Shown here: piece after piece, positions 44,215-54,809 of the stretch
Position numbering within the stretch: the stretch's first letter is position 1
How the letters are laid out: each line of letters starts with the position of its first letter
Assembly (NCBI GenBank): GCA_034509735.1
Contig: JACGWO010000006.1
Span: 6,401,001 to 6,465,000 of the forward strand
Length of the DNA: 64,000 bases
Reading direction: 5' to 3'
Source of the DNA: Sesamum alatum
Taxonomy: Eukaryota; Streptophyta; Magnoliopsida; Lamiales; Pedaliaceae
The notes under the pieces: generated by a model
The model's database searches: none
Told to the model about the DNA's origin: nothing
What the model saw: only the letters and a program-made list of their open reading frames with translations
Translations under genes and position numbers: made by a program

Positions 44215-44632
44215 TGATAAATTACAATAACCTCCTCTAAAGTTTCATATAATTATAGATACCCTCTCGTTGTTTTTAAAATTACAAATACCCCCTTGAG
44301 GTTTCTAATCGTTTAACAAATAACTCATTTCCATCCATTTTATTGGGTGAACTAGCCGAAATACCCTTATGCAAATTGAATAATTTTTAAAAAAATTTTG
44401 GACAAAAATGTATAGGGAGAGATTTCTTACGTTTTTAACACAGAGGAACAATAATATAATTTGTCTCGACTATTTTTTCTACATTTTTTTTAAAAAAAAA
44501 TCAAGGACAAAATGAACAATTTCGAGCCTTTGATTAAAAAGTACAACCTCATGAGTATTTGTAATTTTTTAGACAAGAAAGAAATATTAATAATTTTGCC
44601 AAATCTTAGAGAACATTATTGTAATTCACCCT
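44215..44632. mobile_element. Foldback MITE, about 420 bp
   Basis: Left GATAAATTACAATAACCTCC against reversed right GGGTGAATTACAATAATGTTC; inner parts pair weakly (TTACAAATACCCCC / GAGTATTTGTAA). No clear target duplication. Confidence 0.55.
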
Positions 44633-44780
44633 AATTAAAAAGGCACCCTACTATATATGTGCATAATTAATGAGTTGATAGTTATTAATTTTTAACTTGG
44701 GTGGCTCAGAGTAAAAATTATCTGCCCTCTCTAATCTACAAAGTTTCGATGACTTAATGGGCTGGCATGGCAACTTGTAA

Positions 44781-46099
44781 GGCCATCTTTACAAGTTGCT
44801 ATTGGATTAACCCATATATTAGTAGGGGCTACTATGTGTTGTATTAAGGTTTATTGAATTAAATAATATTATGTTTACTTTTGGTAGTAATGGTGAGAGA
44901 TAATAGGTGTTTGAATATATTGTGTGGTTTACTATCCAATGTTGTACATTGGATAAGAGTGTAGTTTACACTTATGCCTCCATGTAGAGTGGGATAGCAT
45001 GCATTATATAATAACCCTTCTCTTCTTCGCTAAACACCCCCCCCCCCCCAAGTAAGAAAACAATAAGCAAAACGTTACTGTTTCTCTAGCTTTCTCTATT
45101 CCTCGCTACTTCTTTTCTCTTTGTCAACCACCAAGTCAACTTGCCGGTCGGAGCTTGCCACAGTCATGGAAGACAGATCGGCGCTATGCCATCCCTGAAA
45201 CCATCCAGCTACCTTAATCAGCCCAAGAATTCTCAGAGGTCACTGCCCGTAAAGCCCAGATGGAGGGAAAGAAGCAGGCTTCATCGACGAATAGTGAAGG
45301 AAAAAATGGTTTAATGACTTCCTCATCTTCAGCTTTTTTCTACAGAAAACCAGAGCCCAGAAGTATTACTGGGTTCCATCGCACACACGATGAAAGCCAC
45401 AACATTATGATTGAGCTTCAGCATTCGGGTTCGGGTTCGGAGTTCTCTGCTGCTGCTAATGGGTTTGACCTCAGTTTGATCGTGTAGGAAAAAAGACCTG
45501 ACCTTGCTTGGCACACTTGGTGGTGTTGAATTATTGTATAAGAAATCCTTATTAATGAAGACAAGTTAGGAGAAGAAGGCATTGGAGGCTCGCTCATATA
45601 TAATGAAGAATTGCATTAATAATCCACCAACCTTCAGTCAGAACAATAAATTTGTCAAAACAATACTACACAAATTGAGGGAGAAGGGTTTAAAAAACCG
45701 TGGCCTTTATCAATTGGAAAAAGGGCAGACGATGTTGGCTATGCTCTTCTGACCTTTTTAATGAGTGGGGGAGAGGATGGAATGAAGAAGGCATTAAACC
45801 CACCAACATTGACAGAGAGAACAATAATGGCTTCTGAAAATTTGCTCAAGTTCAGGGACAAAGGGGTAAAAAACCAAGGCCAAAGCAAGGACATAAGTGG
45901 GGGAGAAAGTTAGTAGATGTGGTGGTGGGCCCCACTAATAATTAATATGGGCCTCCCACCCAAGATTGTAATTGTATGAATTGTATGGAGGTATAGGGGG
46001 TTGGGCGGGCTGTAGCGGGCTTGGGCATTTTGAAGTAAATGCCCAATATACCACTATTAACCACTACTAGCCCATATATAGTGGTTAGTAAACATGGCC
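44781..46099. mobile_element. PIF/Harbinger-like non-autonomous element, 1319 bp, TAA target duplication
   Basis: Ends GGCCATCTTTAC on the left and, reversed, GGCCATGTTTAC on the right, each flanked by TAA (44778-44780, 46100-46102). Similarity continues inward (CCCATATATTAGTAG on the left; on the reversed right ATATATGGGCTAGTAG). A 3-bp TAA/TTA duplication is the PIF/Harbinger mark. The middle holds GC-richer gene-like sequence (45100-45490). No transposase seen. Confidence 0.7.
45260..45487 (+). CDS. Hypothetical 75-residue ORF inside the Harbinger-like element (possible captured gene fragment)
   Basis: MEGKKQASSTNSEGKNG..., ending FDLSLIV-stop. It lies in a GC-richer block (about 45100-45490) unlike the AT-rich ends of the element. 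Low complexity: Ser/Lys-rich N-terminus, then SGSGSEFSAAANG. An adjoining frame upstream reads PSLKPSSYLNQPKNSQRSLP. No family recognised. It may be a piece of a host gene picked up by the element, or chance. Confidence 0.3.
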   Translation: MEGKKQASSTNSEGKNGLMTSSSSAFFYRKPEPRSITGFHRTHDESHNIMIELQHSGSGSEFSAAANGFDLSLIV

Positions 46100-46129
46100 T
46101 AACGATATTTGATGCATACGGAAATCCAA

Positions 46130-46560
46130 CATCATATAAATGGTGTGATGTTATGTGTATTCTAACCTATAAAATCGGGATTAGCAATTCGATACTTTAG
46201 TATAATATTTCGGAGAGAAATAAGATAACAACACTAAGTAAAGACGTAAGATCTAACAAGTTTGGTAGTAAAATGAGTATACATCGTGTGGAAGGCGATA
46301 AACATAGCAAAAGCTATGGTTAGGAGTTCTGAAAATCGTGTATGAAAGTTGAGAGCAAGTGGAAAATGAATAGAAAGTCAATTGAAGACTTGTTACCTCC
46401 ATTACCCAATCTAAACCTCTATTTATAGGAACATGATAAGAAATTCAGAGAGTAATTGAGGGCGGTTAAGATATACCCGAATTTATTGGAATATCTATTT
46501 TATTGGGTAAAATTTTATCCAAGTGTTTTGTCATATCATATGGACCCCATGCTAGCAGCA
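46130..46560 (-). repeat. LTR-like fragment (minus strand)
   Basis: A minus-strand TATA box CCTATAAATAGAGG (about 46433-46420) followed by GTTTAGATTGGGTAATGG and a purine/pyrimidine-mixed leader, as in LTR promoters. No primer site or partner seen. Confidence 0.3.
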
Positions 46561-46591
46561 TCGAGATCTATATTAATAAGCAAATAGGCTA

Positions 46592-48075
46592 AAAACAAGG
46601 TGTGGTTACTGGCTTATTTATTGAAGTAAAAAAAAAAATAACAAAAAAGGAACATAAACCAAATTGCTAACATAACTAATGCAAGTCATGGACGTGGTTC
46701 ACAAGTTGCAATTTCAAAAATAATAATAATAATTTTAAAGTGATCCATGACATCTTTTTTTTAAAGAAATTTTAAAAGTGTATTTATTTTCATTATAATT
46801 ACTATTTAATCAATAATTACAACTTTAAATATTCAACTAACTATAATGTTAATAAACTTAAAAATTTACATACCAAAAAAATTTTGCTAATTAGAGATGT
46901 TAAAAATGATCGTCTGTCCCACAAGTGTCGGTGGCATTGGCGCCGAGGTCTTCTTATTTCCTCACTCACATTCTGTGTTGACTGGTTTTGTTCATTATCA
47001 TCATCACCGACTATATATATGCAACCGACTTGATGATGTTGTAGCCCTGGACTCCACATAATCACGATATGCAGTCAATTAAATGATGAAAATGGAATTG
47101 GTGAATCAGGGCACACCACCCCACCCAATAGTTGCAACGCCATTGTATGTGCATATTGAAATAAGGTTGCAAACTGTGTGACATCAGTAGTTCGGACTGA
47201 CCTAATGTGGTGTATAATTGCATTAGTCGATAAGGTTAAACCCTTAAATGCAAGTGAAAAGTGTGTTTTTTCGGGGCACCACCTCTCAACGAGGTGTTGC
47301 AATTACAAAACGTCAGCATGGACATGGATTAAATACCCACGTTGTCAAAATTGTCATGCGAAAATATTCGTGTGGCAAATGGAGTCAATTTAGGATCCCT
47401 TGATCTCACGCTCAAAAGGTATGCACTGCGTATAGGATTAGCGCATAATTAATGGTTATTATTATGATTTAATGGTGTACAAAAGGACATATTCTAAATC
47501 TTTTCAACCTTTGTTGGGGGAAGATTATTAGGATGTCCTCAAATTTAAGTTGGTCCACGATACTACTTTTCGTGTCTCTACTCGTCCTGGTCGAAGCCAA
47601 ACAGTATTCAAAATGTGACGGACTGACCACAAACGCTTGAAAGACAACAATCCAAAAAAAGTGGTGCTAATTCAAAACAAACTAATGTGTCAAGTGCAGG
47701 GTTATAGACAATAAATAATATTTTGTAGTAGTTTATTGTACTTTTTTATTAATTAATTTTTAAATTTATTATTCATAATTATATATTATTAAAATACATA
47801 AATGATAATTTATTAAATTATAAATAATAAATAACTTCTTAAATTGGGAAAAAAAAAGGAGTCTAGAGTCGTGATACCATCGATAGCTCCATGTTGTCGA
47901 TGGAGTCGAGAACTCCATCATAAATTATTAATTTTTTTTTGGCAATTCGTGGATCATGTCCATGACTTGCATCAGTTATGTTAAAAATTAGTTTTGGTTC
48001 TTTTTTTTTTTTAAATTTATTTCAATAAATAAGCCCAATGGTTACTTATCATCTTTATCTAGCAGGCTAGAGCTA
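46592..48075. mobile_element. Inverted-repeat DNA element, about 1.5 kb, unclassified
   Basis: Left arm 46600-46720 (GTGGTTACTGGCTTATTTATTGAA, later AACATAACTAATGCAAGTCATGGAC) is inverted at 47950-48065 (GTCCATGACTTGCATCAGTTATGTTA, later TTCAATAAATAAGCCCAATGGTTAC). Only short frames lie between. The central part (46880-47400) is GC-richer. No target duplication fixed, so the superfamily is open. Confidence 0.6.
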
Positions 48076-48134
48076 GCACATCTATCATTGTTGGTGTGCT
48101 TTGGTGGTGATGTATTATCTGATGTGTACAATAT

Positions 48135-48365
48135 TGTAAAGCAATGCTTTTGTATTATGTCTATTCTTCTCCCAAATGAGGAAATATATAGATACAATTA
48201 CATTTAGGAAAGAATCCTATCTAAAGAAAAATTGTACAAAGCTTCTATAATTAACAATACAACATCCCTACAATTAAGAAATCAATCTCTATAATTAAGA
48301 AATCAATCCCAATAATTAATGAAATGAAATCCCTATGATTAATGAAAACTGATCACATGCCAACA
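48135..48365 (-). repeat. 3' LTR of the copia element (231 bp)
   Basis: Minus-strand TGTTGGCATGTGATCAG ... CTTTACA, matching the 5' LTR at about 95%. Preceded on the minus strand by the polypurine tract at 48376-48366. Confidence 0.95.
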
Positions 48366-48376
48366 CTCCCCCTCAA
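48366..48376 (-). other. Polypurine tract of the copia element
   Basis: TTGAGGGGGAG directly before the 3' LTR TG; it overlaps the pol stop codon TGA (48375-48373). Confidence 0.85.
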
Positions 48377-48961
48377 GTTGGACCATAGTTATCTATCATG
48401 CCCAACTTGCCTATTATATTATTAAAAGCTTTTTTTGAGACAACTTTTGTGAGAATAGCAGCCACTTGATCTTCTGACTTGAAAAAAAGGAAATTGAATA
48501 ATCTTATGATCTAATTTTTCCTTGATGAAATGCCAGTCAACTTCAACATGTTTGGCGCAATCATGTTGTACATGATTCTGTGCAATTTCTATAGCTGTTT
48601 TATTATCACAATAGAGGTTCATAGATTTTGCATGCTCAATTCCCAAGTCTGGTAGAACTCGTTTAATCCATAGCAATCCACATATGCCTTGAGCCATACC
48701 TCGAAATCCAGCTTCTGCATTTGACCGAGCAACAACCTTTTGTTTCTTGCTTTTCCAAGTCACAAGATTGCCTTCCACAAATGTAAAGTAAGCTGATGTA
48801 GATTTTCTAGTTGTTTGGTCACCTGCCCAATCAACATCCGTATAACCTTCAATATTTGATTCACTATTCTTTGAGAAGAATAAGCCTTTTCCTTGAGAAC
48901 CTTTCAAATAGCTTAGGATTCGATAAACTGCATTCATGTGTTCTTCACTCGGCTGATGCAT
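48373..48961 (-). pseudogene. Copia pol: RNase H domain and C-terminus
   Basis: HQPSEEHMNAVYRILSYLKG, then GYTDVDWAGDQTTRKSTSAY, LVTWKSKKQKVVARSNAEAG (family form SSAEAE: the Ser and catalytic Glu positions read N and G here), LYCDNKTAIEIAQNHVQHD, KHVEVDWHFIKEKL. A frameshift near 48480 separates the last residues, which in the other frame read LTKVVSKKAFNNIIGKLGMI to the stop at 48375-48373. The enzyme would degrade RNA of the RNA-DNA hybrid; damaged active-site residues suggest it is dead. Confidence 0.9.
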
Positions 48962-50108
48962 ATATTAACTGACAATACTTACTGCATAAGCTATATCCGA
49001 CTTGTGTGTGATAGAAAAATAGCCTTTCGACCAACCGTTGATAGCGACCTATATCAGTGGGAACTTGATTTGGAAAAATTCCAAGTTTGTGATTTATTTC
49101 TATAGGTGTTTCGGCTGGTTTGCAGGCGAGCATCCTCGTTTCAGTCAAAAGATCTAGTACATGTTTTCTTTGGGAAAGAGAAACTCCTTGATCTAATCTT
49201 ACTATTTCAATACCTAGGAAATACTTAAGGTGTCCCAGATTCTTCATTTCAAACTCCGTAGCCAAATGTTCTTGTAACAACTTCATTTCATCAGAATCAT
49301 CTCCTGTCAAGACCATATCATCAACGTACACAATTAAAGCTGTCACATTCCCTTCTCTGTGTTTTATAAGCAAAGTATGATCTGCATTACTTTGTTGATA
49401 GCCGAATGCTTTCATAGCCATGGAAAACCTCCCAAACCAAGCTCTAGGTGACTGCTTTAGTCCATACAATGATTTTTTCAGTTTACAAACTTTTTTTGTG
49501 CTTTCCGGATCAAGTCTCATACCTTGTGGCAGCTCCATGTATACTTCCTCCTTTAGGTCCCCATTAAGAAAGGCGTTCTTGACATCCAATTATAATAGTG
49601 GCCAATCTCGATTCGCAGCTATAAATATGAGAATACGAATTATATCTAGTTTAGGTACTGGTGCAAAAGTCTCTTGAGAATCCACTCCATATTTTTGTGT
49701 GTAACCTTTTGATACTAATATCGCTTTACATATGCCAATGCTTTCATCTGCTTTGACTTTCACAGTGTACACCCATCTACACCCGATTGTTTTTTTCCTT
49801 CAGGAAGTGGAACAATTTCCCATGTAGAGTTCTTTCGCAAAGCCTCCATCTTTTTCACTCATTGCTTTAGCCCATTTTGGATTTTCCAAAGCTTCTTGTA
49901 CATTACTAGGAATAGAAACACTAGATAATTTATTGGTAGCAAGTGCATACGATTTTGACAAGTTTTGAATAGAGACATAATTATTGATTGGATATTTAAC
50001 ATTGGAGTTGATATCAGGTTCATATTGTCTCTTTGGAATACCTTTGTTTAACCTTTGTGAATACCTTGGGACAAAGGACTCAGATGGTTTACTAGACATA
50101 TCATTCAT
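48962..50108 (-). pseudogene. Copia pol: reverse transcriptase domain
   Basis: SYALATNKLSSVSIPSNVQEAL, then, across a +1 change near 49850 and a lost A in an A-run near 49791, TIGCRWVYTVKVKADE, ETFAPVPKLDIIRILI, a TAA at 49592-49590 (in WPLL-stop-LDVKNAFLNG), KKSLYGLKQSPRAWFGRF, and the catalytic ALIVYVDDMVLTG. Most of the domain is readable. It would copy the element RNA into DNA. Confidence 0.92.
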
Positions 50109-50389
50109 GTTATTGGAATCATTAAGTTGGAAGGTTGAGGTTACCTGAGGATTAGCTTTCTGAATAGTCTGAATTGGATCTTCAGTTAATGGTGTTGGAG
50201 TAGACGAGTCTGCATCGTTCGGATGTTCCTCATGAGTATTGCTAAGGACATACAGATCAAGTTTTGAACAGACATCTCCATTTAGGCCTTGTAATATATT
50301 CTCTTCATCAACATGCTCCCCCTGAAGAGCGGTTGTTGAAACTTTCTCAGATTAATATGGTTTTGATTCATGAAAAGAGAGATCTAATG

Positions 50390-51304
50390 TCATATGTAAT
50401 TTTTGAGTTTTGGGATCATAGCACCGGTATCTTTTTTAAAGTCTGAGTAGCCAACAAAAACACATTTTTTTGCACAAGGGCCAAGTTTACTTCTCAAGAC
50501 CTTAGGGATATGAACATATATTGTGCATCCAAAAATTCGAGGTTCAAGGTTGGGCAGGTGAGGAATTGAAAGTAGAGATTCCATTTTCTGTTGAGGGGTT
50601 TGAAAGTCTAGGACACAAGATGGCGACCTATTGATGAGGTAGACAGCAGATTTCACAGCCTTGCCCCAATAAAATCTTGGCATATTCATATCAAAGAGAG
50701 AGGCACGAACTACTTCCAATATTTGTCTATTTCGTCTTTTTGCCAAGCCATTCTATTGTGGAGTATAAGTGAAAGAAGTTTGATGTCAAATCCCATGTTG
50801 ATTCAAAAAGTTACCTAAAGATGCATCCATGAACTCCATGGCATTATCTGTTTGCCATATCTGAATCTGTTTTTGATATTGAGTGTTGACCGTATTTTTG
50901 AATTCCTAAAATGCTGCACAAACATCACCTTTTTTGTGAAGTAAAGATATCCAAGTCATTCGTGTGCATTCATCAATGAATGTAATAAAGTATCTAGCTT
51001 TAGATAAAGAAAGGATCTTTGCAGGTCCCCATACATCTGAATGTATAACTGCAAATGGTTTAAAACTTTTATTTAAACTTGGTAAATAAGGAACACGATG
51101 ACTCTTGGATAATTCACAAATATTACAATGAAAAACTGAGTCAGTTAAGTTCACTAAGAGATATGGTAATAATTTTGTAAGATATCCAAAAGAAAGATGT
51201 CCTAATTGTCTATGCCATAACCATATAGTTGCTTTGGTTTTCTCTTTACTATTGGTATGATACGCATGACTAGACTTATCACCTTCATTCTTTATTAATT
51301 CCAA
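50390..51304 (-). pseudogene. Copia pol: integrase domain
   Basis: GAG-pre-integrase WLWHRQLGHLSFGYLTKLL with the zinc-binding H and H, CNICELSKSHR (C and C), then the first catalytic Asp in AVIHSDVWGP and FIDECTRMTW. In-frame stops at 50908-50906, 50788-50786 (HGI-stop-HQTS) and 50755-50753 (TPQ-stop-NGLAKRR) break the core; WQTDNAMEF carries the second Asp. Continues to FGCTIYVHIPKV and KKCVFVGYS. Confidence 0.92.
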
Positions 51305-51801
51305 GAAGTAGAGTTTGCCTCATTTAACACCATAACCAAGAGTCCTCCCGGGTTAGAATATCCTGAAAAACACAAAGGCCAAAAAGTTACAGTACAATTA
51401 AGAGACGGGGTAATTTGTCCAACTGATAGAAGATTGTTTCCTAGAGATGGAACAATTAAGACTGAATTTAGTGTAAGAGTGTCGGACAAGTCATTAGATC
51501 CTTGCCCAACAATAGAACATGTACTACCATCGGTTGTAGACACAATAGATTGAGGAGATGGGTTAATGAATTTTAATTGGCTAGAGTGTCTAATCATATG
51601 ATCAGATGCACCTGTATCAATAATCCAAGTGTTATTTTTAGAGGTCGCAGAGAAAGTGTTTACCTTACCAACAATACCTGAGTGGGCAACATTTGCAATG
51701 GGTTGTGATTTATCTTCAATGTTTGTTTGAATCTCATTAGTAGATGTCACCATGGCCTTACCTACAATCTTCTTTCTTGGTTTCTTTGAAAATCCCACCA
51801 T
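51305..51801 (-). pseudogene. Copia pol: aspartic protease domain
   Basis: NNTWIIDTGASDHMIRHSSQ holds the DTGA active-site motif of retroviral-type proteases; downstream NLLSVGQITPSLNCTVTF is the usual copia sequence before the integrase. It would process the polyprotein. The frame changes just after it, toward 51300. Confidence 0.9.
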
Positions 51802-52656
51802 TCAGGGTAGCCAATGATTTCATAGCATCGTTGTTTTGTATGACCTGTTTCACCATAATAACTACATACAAGATTGGTAGATTTCCCATTGGATTGAGTG
51901 TTGTGATTTCTTACTGAGCTAGAAACTGGTCCTTGTTTGGTTTGGTTAGCCAGAAAGGCTGAATGTTCAGAAACTGGTTTAGAGCTACCCATAATTTGTC
52001 TTTGTTGGTGCTCCTTTCTAACATATGCATAAGCTCTCTCCAGATCCAGTTTTGGATCTTTTCATAATATTTCCCCACGAACTTGATCAAATTCAGAATC
52101 AAGTCCACTTAAAAATATGTCCACTTAAAGCTTAGCCATTGTCGAATGTAGTTGTATGACTCCTTCAACTGTTTCTTCATTGTTTGCAATTGATCTATGA
52201 TCAATTTCCTGAAATATAGCGACAAGTTTGTTGTAGTATGTGGTCAAGGGTGTACCATCTTGTTTGGTAGTGAAGGATTTTTGGTTCAATTCGAATAGAC
52301 ATGTTTTGTCCGATCATCATAGAAGGTCTTGGCTACCGCTTCCCATATTTCGTTTGTTGTACGAAGGCGAATAAATCGCTGCATCAGTGTTGGACTCATA
52401 GAATCAATTAGCCAACTCTTCACTTTTATATTTTCGATGATCCACGTGGAGAACGTAGGATCTTCAGGTGCTGGTTTCTTCGCTGCACCGGTGAGATATC
52501 CAGATTTATTTCCATAATTTGAGACCATAGTAGATAATTTGTTCCATCCAATATAATACTGGTAGGGAATATAGAGATTTCATTTTGGATGATAATGGGT
52601 GATGAAGAGTTGGAGGGAATAAAAGAAAGGTCATTTTTGGATACAAATTCCGCCAT
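51762..52656 (-). pseudogene. Copia gag with a mutated zinc knuckle
   Basis: Starts MAEFVSKNDLSF at 52656, 57 bp inside the 5' LTR. LDGTNYLLWSQ, then a frameshift near 52520 into NKSGYLTGAAKKPAPED and STWIIENIKVKSWLIDSM (a UBN2-type Gag). Stops at 52127-52125 and 52064-52062. The knuckle reads CSYYGETGHTKQRC, with Tyr (TAT) where the second Cys (TGT) should be. Gag builds the particle and binds RNA. Confidence 0.92.
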
Positions 52657-52700
52657 CTTTCAGAAGAAGGTTCAACGTAATTCCTCTAGGATCTAGAATT

Positions 52701-52712
52701 GCTATGGTACCA
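52701..52712 (-). other. Primer binding site of the copia element
   Basis: TGGTACCATAGC, directly after the 5' LTR end TTTACA; a variant of the tRNA-iMet site TGGTATCAGAGC. Confidence 0.8.
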
Positions 52713-52942
52713 TGTAAAGAAATGTTCTTGTATTATGTCTATTCTTCTCTCAAAGGAGGAAATATATAGATACAATTACGTTTAGGAAAGAATCCTATCT
52801 AAAGGAAAATTGTACAAAGCTTCTACAATTAACAATACAACATCCCTACGATTAAGAAATCAATCTCTATAATTAAGAAATCAATCCCAATAATTAATGA
52901 AATGAATCCCTATGATTAATGAAAACTGATCATATGCCAACA
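52713..52942 (-). repeat. 5' LTR of the copia element (230 bp)
   Basis: TGTTGGCATATGATCAG ... CTTTACA. Contains a TATA box (minus CTATATATTT, about 52770-52761). Its outer end is included in the tandem duplication at 52926-53071. Confidence 0.95.
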
Positions 52943-53071
52943 AATATGACTGACATATCCATTGGGCTGGATCGACCCTCGGCTTGCTGTCGTTGGGCCT
53001 GATCACATGCCAACAAATATGACTGACATATCCATTGGGCTGGATTGGCCCTCGGCTTGCTGTCGCTGCGC
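52926..53071 (-). repeat. 73-bp tandem duplication spanning the LTR end, target site and flank
   Basis: Unit 1 (52926-52998) contains the last 17 bp of the LTR, the AATAT duplication and 51 bp of flank. Unit 2 (52999-53071) repeats all of it with few changes. It must have arisen after the element inserted. Confidence 0.9.
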
Positions 53072-53222
53072 CTGGACTAAGTCTGACCAACAGGTCAACA
53101 ATAACTAGGCTTATTTTGGACTGGTGGTCTTTTGGCCTACTAGTACTGGATAGATTGGGCCCAACTCTAGCATAATTTGGGTTGGATTTGCCGTTGAGCT
53201 TTGAGAAAATGGATACCTCTAA

Positions 53223-54091
53223 AGCATCGTTTGGTTCTTGTGATAGGTTTAGACATTATGAGATTGGGTGGGATGTGAAATGAAATAATAATTAATCTCA
53301 TCATCCATTATATGTTGTTTGCTTTGACATATTGCATGTGTGATATCCCATGTGATTATATAATATGATGTTTGATTGAAATAACTATAAAGTATGATTA
53401 AATCTAAAAGGACCATTAAGATTTAAGGGTATCATTTTTAAGTTATTTTTATTTTAATATTGTAGCCTATGAATGATTACAAAAAAATAAATAAAGATCT
53501 AGATTTTTATTTAAATACAATTTTTAAAATAAAATTCTTGTGAATTATACTTTTTTCTACATTCGCATGAAACAGAAGTTCAAAATAGATATTCAATAAC
53601 ATAAATATATTTTATTTTTTAAAAAAGCTATAAAAGTATATGGTGAAAGTTCTATATTTTAAAAGTTAATAACCAATCAAAACTCAAATAATTTTCAAAA
53701 GTCTCAAAAATAAATGAAGTGATATTTTTTATTATATTCTATCACTAAATTATTATAATTTGATGTACATTCTTTTAAGCATGCATGTATTTCACAAGTA
53801 AAAAAAAAAAAAGACAAAATGAAGAAAGTGCTTTCAATCTTATTTTCGTGAAAAAAAGTGACTCTCGTTAAGAAAGTGGAAGGGGATATTAGGAAGAAAT
53901 TTTTTAATCCCATATTAGACGAACTGATGGAATAATATATCCCGTTTTTAGGCCGAATACACTATCCCATAAGTTAAGATTGCTAAGACCGAATCTGGTA
54001 TTAATATCGAGCTCTAACACTACGAACTAAAAATAATTATGCATATAACAGACAATCTTATCATATGTAATTACACCAGCCAAATGAGGCC
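53223..54091. mobile_element. Harbinger-like (Tourist-type) MITE, 869 bp (copy 1)
   Basis: Left end ATCGTTTGGTTCTTGTGATAGG, right end CCAAATGAGGCC, flanked by TAA (53220-53222) and TAG (54092-54094). Homologous along its length to 59675-60565 (for example CATTATATGTTGTTTG, TGATTAAAT-TAAAA-GAC-ATTAAG, CTGGTATTAATATC). No transposase. Confidence 0.8.
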
Positions 54092-54094
54092 TAG

Positions 54095-54809
54095 GTATAG
54101 TATTAATGTTTGACTTAGGTCTTCGCTCATGCCATATTAAAGTTTAACGTACTAATATACGGGGAATTTTTATTCTTGTTGGGTATATATAAAATATTAA
54201 ATAATCACATTTAGTCGAGATAATATAGTGAGAATGCTTATGTTGATTTAATAAAATTTATATTATGCATATAAGATTTTTTATTTTTTATTTTTGTAAA
54301 ACATTTGGAATGGACATTATATAACCAAACAAAAAATACGATACTCGACTATTAGATTCCCAAGAAGAATATCATTTCTTGTCAAAAAAAGGGGCCTTGG
54401 AGCAATGTTAACCTAGTAAACAACCACAAAAACGTGTTCATTATTTTTATGCACATATATATTAATTAAGAAGTTTCCAACAATAAACAATTTATGGAAA
54501 TGGAAATCGATTTCATTAAAAATTACAATATTAGAGGCAATTTAACATTTGAGAAAAGCTCTAAAATTCCAACCACTATTGCCGTGTTCCTAAAATATAG
54601 TCCAAAAAAAAAAAACTTTCCGATTTTAGTCGAAACTATTTACCATGAGAACTTTCACGGTATTTGAGACAAAGGCAATAATGAGTAATGAGGTTGATTG
54701 TGTGTCTAAATTTAGAAAGTTGTTGAGATCAATTCCAAATAAGGAAAGAGTCAAATGTGTTATGGTGTGTTAAGGTAAGTCCAAAATCTAAGAAACATGA
54801 CAGTAAGAA
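54095..54809. other. AT-rich intergenic; nothing recognised
   Basis: No open frame or repeat pair supported. Confidence 0.35.

Larger units (their letters stand above)
48135..52942 (-). mobile_element. Full-length Ty1/copia retrotransposon, 4808 bp, inactivated
   Basis: LTRs 48135-48365 (3' LTR) and 52713-52942 (5' LTR); 5-bp target duplication AATAT (48130-48134 and 52943-52947); primer site TGGTACCATAGC next to the 5' LTR; polypurine tract TTGAGGGGGAG next to the 3' LTR. Gag, protease, integrase, reverse transcriptase and RNase H occur in the copia order. At least five in-frame stops and three frameshifts make it non-functional. The LTRs differ at 10 positions plus one indel in about 230 bp, so insertion is not recent but not ancient. 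Confidence 0.95.

Noticed and set aside
47178..47393. 71-codon plus-strand frame as a gene
   Set aside because: No domain, no supporting frame on either side, and it lies in the middle of an inverted-repeat element.
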